Assembly (NCBI GenBank): GCA_036380715.1 | Contig: DASVEF010000317.1 | Location: 5,639 to 69,638, forward strand | Length of the DNA: 64,000 nucleotides | Direction of reading: 5' to 3' | DNA from: UBA5704 sp036380715 | Lineage (GTDB): Bacteria > Acidobacteriota > Thermoanaerobaculia > Multivoradales > UBA5704 | In this document: in pieces, positions 1 to 9,100 of the stretch | Position numbering within the stretch: position 1 is the first letter of the stretch | How the letters are laid out: each line of letters begins with the position of its first letter | The notes under the pieces: model-generated | Told to the model about the DNA's origin: nothing | What the model saw: only the letters and a program-made list of their open reading frames with translations | Databases searched by the model: none | Translations under genes and position numbers: made by a program

Positions 1-1926
1 TGGGACAACGGTTTCCTGAGCGTCTTCAACTACACCTTGATCGCCGACCCCATTGGCGACCGGTCTGGTACGACGGTGATCGAGCTACTGCCCGGGATGC
101 CGTTCATCCCTTCGACGATAATGCCGGACAACGACTGGATCGACTTCACCGTCGTAACAGGTCCTGAGGCGCAGTCGCCGAGCGGCAACTTCTTCTATCG
201 CCTCCAGATCGAGTTGACTGCTCCTTCTCTCACCGTTGCCAATGCTCTAAAAGTCCGAACCTCCGCGATGGTGAGCGGCACCGCGCTGTTCCCCACACCA
301 AGCCCGTTCTCGTACATCGCGAACTTGGCGGGTGCCGCCGATTCGCGGATCGTCTATCCCAGCTTCCCTGCGATGACACCCACAACCTATGACGGCACAT
401 TCCAGTTCTTCTTCGATGTGCCGATTTCGCAGTCCAACTTGGCGGTCTGGGACGGAGACTTCGATCGGGGCAAGTACGATGGTACAGAACTGGATACGGA
501 TGACCCGGATACTCCCAACGCTCCGTTCCGGCCATCGTGGTCAACGGTCGACGCGATACCGGAGGGTGTACCTGCCGGACTCGGCCCTAGTACGGGCAAT
601 CCGCCGGACGACCGCAATCCCGCAAGTACGGGCATCTACATCCAGAAGACGCCTTCCGTCCGTTACGACCTACTCTTCCCGGACAGTCAGATCTTCGCCA
701 ACGAGAACCCGTCGGGCAACCAGGAGTGGGAGCGCTTCACGATTTCGACGGCTCCCTTCGACGATACGCAGATGGACTACTCGACTTCCTTGATCCCTGC
801 GGGCGTTTACGAGCTTACTGTGCAAGGAGTCGACATGCAGAACCTGAATGCGCTTGTGTTCCCAGGGCGTGTCCTATGCGTGGACTCTGAAGGGAATTCC
901 TGCCAGCCGATACGCCCCTTCCTGGTAGGAGACACTGTCTTCCTTGACCATGACGGCGACGGCGACCAAGACCACGGGGAGCCCGGGCTGGCCGACGTGA
1001 CGCTCGAACTTGTCGACGAGCTCGGTTTCGTACTCGGTACGGCAACGACCGACGCCGACGGACACTACACGTTTCCCGCTGAGGCCGAGACCTACGAGAT
1101 CCGGATCACGGCGTCGAATTTTGACGCCGGGGGCGCGCTCGAGGGCTACGTCTCCACGACCGGCGACCGGCGGACCGACACAGTCATTGACGACAACGTG
1201 CTGACCTACGACTTCGGCTACCGCGGGACCGCGAGCCTCGGTGACCGCCTCTGGCTGGACGCTGATGGCGATGGCGCGCAGGAATCCGGCGAAGCCGGCC
1301 TCAACGGCGTCACCGTCGAGCTGCTCGACGGCTCCGGCAACATCGTGGCCATGACCACGACCAGCGGCGACGGCAACTACTCCTTCGACCACCTGGCACC
1401 GGGGACCTACACGGTCCGTGTTGTTGCGGCCACGCTGCCGGTGGCCAACTTCACCCCGACCTACGACCTCGATGGCACGGGCACACCCAACGTGGCGGTG
1501 GTCACGCTCGCCGGCGGCATTATCCGCTCCGACGTGGACTTCGGCTACCTGCAGCCCCCGGCGCCGGGCACCGGTACCCTCGGCTATTGGAAGAACCACT
1601 CCGAGGCCTGGCCGGTCCAGCAGATCACCATCGGCGGCGTGACCTACACGAAGAGCCAAGCGGTCAGCATCATGGGCACTCCCGGCCGGGGCGACAAGAC
1701 CTATGACGTGTTCAAGCAGCTCGTCGCCGCCAAGCTCAACGTTCTGGTCGGCAACGAGGCGAGCTGCATTAACGCCACAATCACCGCGGCGGATACCTGG
1801 ATGACCACCTATCCGCTCGGCAGCAACGTGCGGAGCAGCAACGCAGCCTGGGTCATCGGCGGTCCGCTGCACCAGAGGCTGGACGACTACAACAACGGGA
1901 GATTCTGCGCTCCCCACCGGGATTGA
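1..1926 (+). CDS. SdrD-B-like surface/secreted protein, C-terminal part (5' end outside window)
   Basis: The reading frame is open from the first base, so the N-terminus lies upstream. About 300 residues of unassigned sequence are followed by two SdrD/Cna-B-type domains (about codons 310-400 and 401-505). Each begins with a GDxxxxDxDGDGxQDxGExG calcium-loop-like motif and ends in a YxFxY-type strand, as in secreted adhesins and scaffold proteins. The last 120 residues form a separate domain starting TLGYWKNHSEAWP and carrying two cysteines, a tail seen on other SdrD-B proteins. The protein is probably exported and structural; its ligand is unknown. It is followed directly by a hairpin terminator, so it is the last gene of its transcript. 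Confidence 0.75.
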   Translation, partial: WDNGFLSVFNYTLIADPIGDRSGTTVIELLPGMPFIPSTIMPDNDWIDFTVVTGPEAQSPSGNFFYRLQIELTAPSLTVANALKVRTSAMVSGTALFPTPSPFSYIANLAGAADSRIVYPSFPAMTPTTYDGTFQFFFDVPISQSNLAVWDGDFDRGKYDGTELDTDDPDTPNAPFRPSWSTVDAIPEGVPAGLGPSTGNPPDDRNPASTGIYIQKTPSVRYDLLFPDSQIFANENPSGNQEWERFTISTAPFDDTQMDYSTSLIPAGVYELTVQGVDMQNLNALVFPGRVLCVDSEGNSCQPIRPFLVGDTVFLDHDGDGDQDHGEPGLADVTLELVDELGFVLGTATTDADGHYTFPAEAETYEIRITASNFDAGGALEGYVSTTGDRRTDTVIDDNVLTYDFGYRGTASLGDRLWLDADGDGAQESGEAGLNGVTVELLDGSGNIVAMTTTSGDGNYSFDHLAPGTYTVRVVAATLPVANFTPTYDLDGTGTPNVAVVTLAGGIIRSDVDFGYLQPPAPGTGTLGYWKNHSEAWPVQQITIGGVTYTKSQAVSIMGTPGRGDKTYDVFKQLVAAKLNVLVGNEASCINATITAADTWMTTYPLGSNVRSSNAAWVIGGPLHQRLDDYNNGRFCAPHRD

Positions 1927-1951
1927 TGCGCCAGAACGCTTACGAGGGATG

Positions 1952-1982
1952 AAAGCGGGCCCGCAGGGAACGGACCCGCTTT
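1952..1982 (+). terminator. Hairpin terminator after the SdrD-B gene
   Basis: AAAGCGGGCCCG (1952-1963) pairs with CGGACCCGCTTT (1971-1982) with one mismatch across a 7-nt loop. It begins 26 bp after the stop codon. The A-rich left arm and T-ending right arm give a rho-independent-like shape, though the U tract is short. Confidence 0.7.
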
Positions 1983-2049
1983 CTGTCTGGAGATTCCGGA
2001 TTCGGCGAACTTTCCAATATAAGTACCCGCACGGCGATTTCAGTAAACC

Positions 2050-2073
2050 GTCCGCCACGGCTCATCGGCGGAC
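2050..2073 (+). promoter_or_regulatory. Inverted repeat in the leader of the lasso cyclase gene
   Basis: GTCCGCC (2050-2056) and GGCGGAC (2067-2073) form a 7-bp hairpin that ends 20 bp before the cyclase ATG, just ahead of its GGTGGAGG ribosome binding site. It could be an operator or leader hairpin. A TATAAG sequence at 2018-2023 is a possible -10 box, but no convincing -35 is seen. Confidence 0.3.
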
Positions 2074-2093
2074 TTACGATTAGGTGGAGGAGA

Positions 2094-4016
2094 ATGAGCG
2101 GCATCTGTGGACTGGTCAACCTTTCCGGCTCGTCTATCGAGGCTTGGTATCTCCAGCGGCTGACGGAGGCTGTCTCGCGCCGCGGACCGGGAAACGTTCA
2201 GCACCGCTCTCTCCAGGAAGGGTACTTTGTTCACCTGAATCTGATGCCGGCCGGAAGCTCCGCTCCTCCACAGCCGCTCCACTGCCAGCGTCATGAGGTC
2301 TGTCTCGTCGCCGACGCTCGGCTCGACAACCGTCAGGAACTGCTCGAATGCTTGGAGGAGAACGCTCCCCGGGCAGGCCGCAATGCGTCCGACGCAGAGA
2401 TTCTTCTCGCCGCTTACCTGAGCTGGGACGAGTCCTGCACCGAACACCTCCTCGGCGACTTCGCCTTTGCCGTATGGGACAAGCGCAAGCGGCGACTGCT
2501 GTGCGCCGTCGATCCTCTCGGAGTCAAGCCGCTCCACTACGCGCGCGTGGGATCTCTTTTCTGCTTCGGGTCCGACGCCTTACAGGTCCTGGCCCACCCC
2601 ACTTTGTCCCGCAGCCTCGATGAATCAGCTCTCGCCGACTACCTGACGGGCCATCTGGAAGATCCTGGATCCAGCTTCTTCCGGGGTATCCGATCCCTCC
2701 CGCCGGCTCACCGGCTCGTCGCTACCGCCGGAGGGGACCGCACGGTTCGCTACTGGGACATCCCTGCAGCGCCTGAGACTTGCGCCGACGGGAGTCGCAG
2801 CCCCGAGGGCACGTTTCTGGAGATCTTCCGGCAGGCCGTGGCTGACCGCCTCCGCACCCCCGGCAACGTGGGAGTGGCCATGAGCGGAGGTCTCGATTCC
2901 TGCTCGGTGGCCGCCGTGGCCCACCGCATCGCCGGAAGCTCCGGTCAGCGGATCCGGGCCTGCTCTCTGGTATTCGATCTCCTCCCGGATTGCGACGAAC
3001 GCCCGTATATCCGGGCCATGTCCGAAGAGCTAGGGGTCGAGGTCGAGCCTTTTCTGGCGGACAGCCTGTGGGACCTGGAAGTCGGACCGCGTCACAATCT
3101 CGACAGCCCATTTCCTGGATGGCCCTCCTGCTACGGTCTGATGCTCGAGCGGCTCACTTCCCTGGGAGGAGGCGTCCTTCTGACAGGGCATGGCGGGGAC
3201 GACCTTTTCCGGGGAAGTCCTCTCGTTCATGCCGATCGCCTCCGACAAGGAGATCTGGGGGCTCTGTCCGGCGTCCTCCGTTGTGCCCGGCACCATCGGG
3301 AGTCATCCTGGCGTACCTTTTACCGACTGATCTGGCAACCGCTATTCCCCAGGATTGACCACGTTCTCCGTAGAGCTCTCCTCAGGCAATCCCCCTCGTT
3401 GGCTCCGCAATGGCTCGCCCCAGGCTTCGTCCGCCGCACGCGCGACGCGGAGCCACGGAAATCCCGGGTTCCGGATTTTGGATCTCGGAGTCTGGCGGCA
3501 CGGCAGATCTACGACAATACGCTCCTCATACCCTGGTATCGGCGCATCGTGCATTGGCACGACCGAAATGCCGCCGCGTACGGAATCGAAGTGCGTCATC
3601 CGTTTCTCGACCGGCGGCTCTTCGAGCACGTGCTCTCAATCCCTCCGGCTCTGCTCCACGAGCCCGGGAGCTACAAGCCGTTTCTACGCCGGACGATGAA
3701 GGGTGTCCTCCCAGAAGCGGTACGATGTCGGCCGACCAAAACTCGATTCCGCAGCTTCCTCGACTTCGTCCTGCAGGAGCGGGAACGCCACAGGATAGAA
3801 AGCCTGCTCGTGGATTCCCGGTCGAGCCGCCTTGGAATCATCAACGCCGGAGAGCTGCGGTCCGCCTTCCAACGGTTTTGCGAAGGAACCGCTCCCGCGG
3901 AATGGCGGGGCCCCCTCTGGTACGCTGTTACTCTAGAGCTTTGGCTGAGGCGTCTCGAAAACCTGGTCGGCGAGTTCGAGCTCGGCGAAGCGGAGGCGGA
4001 GGAGGCCGCCGCCTGA
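2094..4016 (+). CDS. Asparagine-synthetase-like lasso peptide macrolactam cyclase
   Basis: 640 residues with the two-domain layout of class B asparagine synthetase: a glutaminase-fold N-terminal half (about 1-190) and an ATP-dependent synthetase half (about 210-620). The PPi-loop SGGLDS is intact near residue 265. The N-terminus reads MSGICG, so the glutaminase nucleophile Cys2 is Ser. That is common in lasso cyclases, which activate a side-chain carboxylate as the acyl-AMP and join it to the core N-terminus instead of using glutamine-derived ammonia. A GGTGGAGG ribosome binding site precedes the ATG. The precursor gene, a kinase-like gene and a B2 peptidase follow, which supports the lasso role over true asparagine synthesis. 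Confidence 0.85.
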   Translation: MSGICGLVNLSGSSIEAWYLQRLTEAVSRRGPGNVQHRSLQEGYFVHLNLMPAGSSAPPQPLHCQRHEVCLVADARLDNRQELLECLEENAPRAGRNASDAEILLAAYLSWDESCTEHLLGDFAFAVWDKRKRRLLCAVDPLGVKPLHYARVGSLFCFGSDALQVLAHPTLSRSLDESALADYLTGHLEDPGSSFFRGIRSLPPAHRLVATAGGDRTVRYWDIPAAPETCADGSRSPEGTFLEIFRQAVADRLRTPGNVGVAMSGGLDSCSVAAVAHRIAGSSGQRIRACSLVFDLLPDCDERPYIRAMSEELGVEVEPFLADSLWDLEVGPRHNLDSPFPGWPSCYGLMLERLTSLGGGVLLTGHGGDDLFRGSPLVHADRLRQGDLGALSGVLRCARHHRESSWRTFYRLIWQPLFPRIDHVLRRALLRQSPSLAPQWLAPGFVRRTRDAEPRKSRVPDFGSRSLAARQIYDNTLLIPWYRRIVHWHDRNAAAYGIEVRHPFLDRRLFEHVLSIPPALLHEPGSYKPFLRRTMKGVLPEAVRCRPTKTRFRSFLDFVLQERERHRIESLLVDSRSSRLGIINAGELRSAFQRFCEGTAPAEWRGPLWYAVTLELWLRRLENLVGEFELGEAEAEEAAA

Positions 4017-4131
4017 TGGCTGCCAGAGTCGGGGTTGCACATGCGCCAGGGAAGTGGGACCATGACCGATAACGACGGTGACCGCGAATACCCCGAACGT
4101 CCTCTGCCTGCACCCGCGAGAGGTGCACTCA

Positions 4132-4250
4132 TGCGCCGGAAACCGTATAGATCTCCTCACCTGATCGAGTGGGGAACGATTCAGGCTCTGACGAAAGGTA
4201 CGCAAGCCAATATCGAGGATGACGGATTCTCTGGCTCTGGAGCGGTCTGA
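4132..4250 (+). CDS. Lasso peptide precursor
   Basis: A 39-residue peptide. Residues 6-23 carry the lasso leader signature YxxPxLxxxGxxxxLTxG (Tyr6, Pro9, Leu11, Gly15, Thr21, Gly23), which in known systems is read by the RRE protein; the Thr is the penultimate leader residue. Cleavage after Lys22 would leave the 17-residue core GTQANIEDDGFSGSGAV. Gly1 would then form the macrolactam with Glu7, Asp8 or Asp9, giving a ring of 7, 8 or 9. Phe11 is the only bulky tail residue. The chosen ATG has a GAGAGG ribosome binding site 7 nt upstream. Longer in-frame starts exist at 4062 (ATG) and 4041/4035. The gene sits 115 bp after the cyclase stop. Confidence 0.72.
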
Positions 4251-4263
4251 GCCCATCGTTGCT

Positions 4264-5256
4264 ATGACAGCTTCATGCGACAACTCCAGGATCTCTGCAG
4301 TCTTCGGCTTCAACCTGGCTAGCGATTTTCCCTTCGCCGGCCGCCTAGTTCCGGGAGACGGCCCTCCGGACCTGACGCTGACAATCACCCTTGGCCCCAT
4401 GGTCGTCTCAGACTGGAAAGGCTTGGTTCCGGTCTACCGGAGCCCGGCGCAGATCCCCGATGGCAGGAACACGGTCTGCCTCTACCGGTGGGGAGACCAT
4501 GAAGTCTTTCACTTCTCCCGAATTGCCTCCTTCTCGTTTACCGAACGCTCGATTACCTGCCAACCCTACGGCCCGTTCTCTGAGGCGGCCGAGGTTCGCT
4601 TCCTCGGCCCGGTCCTCGCCTACTGGCTCGAGCGCCAGGGCCTACCCGCGCTCCATGGCTCAGCGGTCGAGGCCGGCGGCCGGAGCGTCGCCTTCCTGTC
4701 CTCTCAAGGTGGCGGCAAGAGCGGGCTGGCCGCGGCGATGATGAAGCTCGCCGGCTGCAAGCTACTGACGGATGACATCCTGGCCGTCGAGGAGTCGGAG
4801 GGCGCATTCCTGGCACGCCCCGGCTATCCCCAGATGCGGATGTGGCCCGATGAGGCGGAGCACTTTCTGGGTTGCTTTGAGGACCTGCCGCGGGTGCACC
4901 GTAATTACTCCAAGCGGTGGGTCGAGGTGGGTCCCGGCGGGCTCGGCTCCTTTCAGGATGCTCCGGCTCCCCTGGCCTCTATCTATCTGGCCGCGAGGAG
5001 GAGGACCGAGGACACGTACGACCGGATCGAGGTCCGTCGTGTCCATCCCGCAGAGGCCGTCATCGAGCTGGTGCGGCACTCCTTCGCTCCCCATCTGGTG
5101 GAGGCGGCGGGCCTCCAGCCCGGCCGCTTCGACACCCTGGCCCGGCTGGCGCAGCGAGTCCCCGTCTACCGCCTCTCCTATCCTTCCGGATTTGACGAGC
5201 TGCCTCGCGTGGTGGAGGCGGTCCTGAGGTCTCCAGGGATCTCCAGCAGGGGTTGA
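4264..5256 (+). CDS. HPr-kinase-like lasso peptide tailoring kinase
   Basis: 330 residues related to HPr kinase/phosphorylase-type P-loop enzymes that occur in lasso clusters, where some homologues phosphorylate a serine of the precursor. Visible marks are LHGSAVE before the P-loop, a variant Walker A SSQGGGKS at about residues 146-153 (the first Gly of the usual GxxGxGKS is Ser) and LLTDDILAV downstream. The ATG at 4264 is preferred because the in-frame ATG at 4219 lies inside the precursor gene; neither has a strong ribosome binding site. Two serines (core positions 12 and 14) and Thr2 are possible substrates. The 3' end overlaps the convergent B2 gene by 79 bp. Confidence 0.7.
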   Translation: MTASCDNSRISAVFGFNLASDFPFAGRLVPGDGPPDLTLTITLGPMVVSDWKGLVPVYRSPAQIPDGRNTVCLYRWGDHEVFHFSRIASFSFTERSITCQPYGPFSEAAEVRFLGPVLAYWLERQGLPALHGSAVEAGGRSVAFLSSQGGGKSGLAAAMMKLAGCKLLTDDILAVEESEGAFLARPGYPQMRMWPDEAEHFLGCFEDLPRVHRNYSKRWVEVGPGGLGSFQDAPAPLASIYLAARRRTEDTYDRIEVRRVHPAEAVIELVRHSFAPHLVEAAGLQPGRFDTLARLAQRVPVYRLSYPSGFDELPRVVEAVLRSPGISSRG

Positions 5257-5660
5257 AACGGGGACGGCTCTCCCTGGGCCTCTCCCACCGGCTGGCCGTC
5301 CAGCTCGACCCAGGCGTGGGCCAGGAGCTGATCCCCCTCCCGCCTGACCCCGATCCGCAAGTCCGCGGCAAAGCCAGCGCGTCCGAGGAGCCAGCGCAGG
5401 CCCAGGGCGCGCGGCAGGCAGGTCATCCTCTTCAGATGATGGCGGGATGCCGCGGCGGTCGCCCAGACGCAGCGGGCCACGACGCAATCGTCTGAGGAAC
5501 GCCGGCCTTTCTGCACAGGAGTCAGCAGGCGCTCCATGCGCGCGAAGGGCAGCCAGCGAAGCCCGAGGCTGGCGATCCAAAGGACGATCCAAGCCTGCGC
5601 GAAACGGATCCAGTCCTCTGGAGCGAGGCTCAGGGCCCGGCGGAGAGTCGGGAGCTGCAT
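5178..5660 (-). CDS. Lasso peptide B2-type leader peptidase (transglutaminase-like)
   Basis: 160 residues of the lasso biosynthesis B2 / transglutaminase-core family, the cysteine protease that removes the leader. The family pattern is clear: MTCLPRALGLRWLL carries the catalytic Cys, and about 35 residues later LLAHAWVELDGQPV carries the catalytic His and the following Asp. The N-terminal 60 residues are hydrophobic and basic, as in B2 proteins. The ATG at 5660 is chosen by family length; an in-frame start at 5738 would add 26 unlike residues. It is on the opposite strand from the cyclase, precursor and kinase, and its 3' end runs 79 bp into the kinase gene. No PqqD/RRE (B1) domain is fused to it or encoded next to it. 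Confidence 0.75.
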   Translation of the reverse strand: MQLPTLRRALSLAPEDWIRFAQAWIVLWIASLGLRWLPFARMERLLTPVQKGRRSSDDCVVARCVWATAAASRHHLKRMTCLPRALGLRWLLGRAGFAADLRIGVRREGDQLLAHAWVELDGQPVGEAQGEPSPFQPLLEIPGDLRTASTTRGSSSNPEG

Positions 5661-5738
5661 CGCGCCATTATCGCAGGTGAGCCTCTCTGGAGGCCTCCAT
5701 CCTTCTTTGTAAAATCGTCCACCTCCATCAGTCTCCAT

Positions 5739-6132
5739 TGAAACTGCTCACGAATCGAGCAGCGGGCGACAACCGAGTGCGCAAAGGTGTGTCAACCCGA
5801 AAAAACACTTGAATTTTCAACCTGTCTGCGTTCTTGTTGCGCACCACGAAGGCCACCCGGTGAGCAATCGAGGCGGTTTGCCGCTCAAAGTCGATTTGAT
5901 AATTTCTACCCAGAAAAGTGGTTGACTTTGAATTTTGTGCCTGCTAGCTTCCTCCTACCAAAGCTAAAGTGGCAGTCGTCGTAGGCCACCCGTTGTAGCC
6001 GACGCGCCGACCCCTCATAGGGCCGACCGTCCCCACGCCAGGACCGGGTAGTCCACGCCCGTTCCGTAGTGGCTTTCTTCCAACCGGGGTAGGGGTGATG
6101 GTGGTGGATCGATTCCATAGGGATCTGTGCAA
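5739..6132. other. Intergenic region between the lasso locus and the lyase-like gene
   Basis: About 390 bp of lower G+C than its surroundings with no convincing gene. A possible sigma-70 promoter facing right reads TTGACT (5922-5927), a 17-bp spacer, then TAGCTT (5945-5950) with an extended TG motif. It would serve the gene starting at 6133. No PqqD-like reading frame, tRNA or strong hairpin was seen here. Confidence 0.4.
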
Positions 6133-9100
6133 ATGTCTACGAGCGTTCTGGTTCGGCGTCCCCTCGTTTCCGTTTTCCTGCTGATCGCCTTCTTCGCAGG
6201 TCTCTTCAAGTCAGACTCTGCGCTCGCCGCCTACGGTGTGCCGGTGCCCTCGCAGCTCCGGCTCACCGTGCGCGAGACCGCCGGCATCGCGCGCAGCGGC
6301 GAGGTCGTGCGCTCCGGCGTGCCGATACCGCGCAGCCTCGACCTGCGCAGCACAGCGCCCCTCGCCGTGGTGGACGCCTCCGGAACGCCCGTTCCCGCAG
6401 ACTTCCAGGTCACGGCCCGCTGGAACGCCGGGCTCGACAACACCTCGGCCCCCATTCAGTGGCTGCTCGTAAGCTTCCCGGCGACGGTGAGCGCCAACGC
6501 CAGCGCCACATACCGGATCGTCACCGACGGCTCGATCGCCAACCCGGCGCCGGCGCGTCCGCTGCGGCTCACCCGCAACGGCGACGCGATCACTGTCGAG
6601 ACCGGCGCGGCGATCTTCCGCTTCGGCGCCAGCTCCGGCGCGCTGTTCGACGAGGTCCTGCTCGACGACGGCACGCGGCTGATCAACGGCGGCAGCCTCA
6701 CGCTGCAATCCAACGGCGCGTCAGCGGGGCACCCGACGACGCGCAAGATCTGGATCGAGCATGAAGGCCCCCTGTTCACCGCGGTGGTGATCAAGGGCGC
6801 CTACGACATGCCGCCGGTCGGCAACGGCGGGATCGGCTCGATCCGGCGTTACGAGTTCCGGGCCGGCTCCTCCACCGCGATCGTCCGCCACGCAGTGGCC
6901 TGGGAAGGGATCCTCGGCTGCCAGGGCTGCACGAAGACCACGGCCGGCACGCCCAACGGCGTCAAGCTCGACCAGGTGCGCGACGCGCTGACGGTCGAGC
7001 TCGGCGGCGCGGCTGCGGTGACCGCCGTGGGCGACTTCGACTCTCCGGCCGTAACCGGCGGCGGGCCTGCCTCGGTCCGCCAGCTCCTGCGCGCCAGCCG
7101 GACCGCTCCGCTCCGCTTCGAGGCGCAGACCGCCGGAGGGTCCACGAGCGGCGACCACGCCGACGGCGGCGTGCTTGCCGCGAGCGGCCCGCGGGGCGCG
7201 GTGGCGATCGCCCTGCGCCAGATGCACCGCTACGAGCCCCAGGCCTTGCACCTGCTCCCGGACGGCTCGCTGGCCGTCGACGTGGCCGGCGACCAGGTCT
7301 GGCTGGCCCATCACCAGGGGCTCTTCGGGACTCTGGCCGTGTCGGCCCTCCCGTCCGGCCCGTCGCGCGCGGACCTCGACCGCCGGGTCTGGGCGCCGCT
7401 CAACCGGCCGCTGCGCGCCTGGGCGGACTCCGACTGGTTCGCCGCCTCCGGCGCCGTCGACGAGATCCCCGTGGGACCGCTGCCGGCCAGCCTGGCCTCC
7501 TACGACACGCTGATCCCTTCGGTGCTGAACCGCACGATCCAGCAGAACGACCTCCTCGGCCTCTCCGGCCTGACCACCTTCGGCGTCTATCCGCGGTACT
7601 GGGGCAAGGACGGAGCGCCGGGCGAGATCGAGTGCAGCGCAACCAATGATCCGACACCGAATGAGACCTGGGACAACAAGTTCTGGTGCACGACCTGGAC
7701 CGACTACCACAACGCGGCCGCGACGGTCCCGATCTGGGCCATGCGCAGCGGCGAGGTGGAATGGCTCGACGAGCTCGCCGTGCCGGCCGCGCTGCGCACC
7801 CTGCACACCCAGATCATGCAGTGCAGCCCTACCGAGAAGTGGTTCTACTGCGGCCAGGCGCCCGCCGGCTACGGCGGCTACCGGCTCGACTTCAACAGCT
7901 CGCACGCCTACTTCGACAACCTGTACCTCTACTACTGGCTGACCGGCGACTCGACCGTGATCGAGATCCTGCGGCGCGGCGGCGAGACCATGCGCCGCCA
8001 CATGTGCGACACCCGCGGCCCGAAACCGGTGATCGAGCCGGTGACCGGCCCGGGTGGTCCGCGCTGCGGCCCGGATCACATCTCCACCGGCGCCAAGTTC
8101 TACGACCGCGTGGCCGCGCAGTGGCTCAGCGCCTTGCGTTTCCTCGGCCTGGCCAGCCCGGACGGCACCTTCCTGGAGGACTTCAGCGACGGCCTGGCCC
8201 GCGCGGCAACCCAGAACTACGTCGAGGTGCACAAGCCCGGCGAGAGCACGGCCTATGGGTTCCTGGGTGAGCGCGCGGTGGTGCCGGGGACGTATCTCAC
8301 CGGACACCTGTGGCAGTACGGCCTCCTCGACTCCAATGTCATGTTCCGGCTCCAGCTCGACACCGGGGATGCCCCGATCGGCAACCCCGCCCTGCCGCCG
8401 AGCCGGATCATGGCCGCCGTGACCCGGATGCTGAACGACATCGAGCCCACCGTGGACGGCGACGGCTCGATCACCGGGAGCTGGCCCCAGTACCTCCAGT
8501 ACTCCTATCTGGACGCCCGCATCGGCGGCGTCCTCTCCACGGTCGCGCCCGCGCCCAACGACCGGTCGCTCTACACGCCGGAGAAGGCCTGCTTCACCGC
8601 CCTCTTCCTCCGCTCGGGCGAGCAGACGAACGACGCGTCCCTGCTCGCCCGTGGCGAGGCGCTGGTCCAGCAGACGCTCACTGCCGCGACCAACGATAGG
8701 GTGCCCCTCGGCAAGCTCCACGGACAGTACCTGTCGCGGCTCCACGCGGCCATCGCGCGCCTGACCAACACCGGAGGCACGCCCCCACCGCCGCCTCCGC
8801 CGCCGACGGCCCCGGCCGCGCCGAGCAGTCTGGTGGCGCAGGCGCTCTCCCAGGGCGAAATCCAGCTCACCTGGGCGGACAATTCGGACAACGAGGAAAG
8901 CTTCCGCGTCGAGCAGTCGGTCAACGGCTCGTTCCAGGAGATCCGGTCGCTGCCCGCCGGCTCCGCCTCCACCCGGATGACCGGCCTGACCGCGGGCGCG
9001 ACCTACACCTTCCGCGTCCGTGCGGCCAACACCGCCGGCTTCTCCGGGTACAGCAACACGGCGAGCGACACCACTCCCGCGCCGCTGCCCACGCCTCCGG

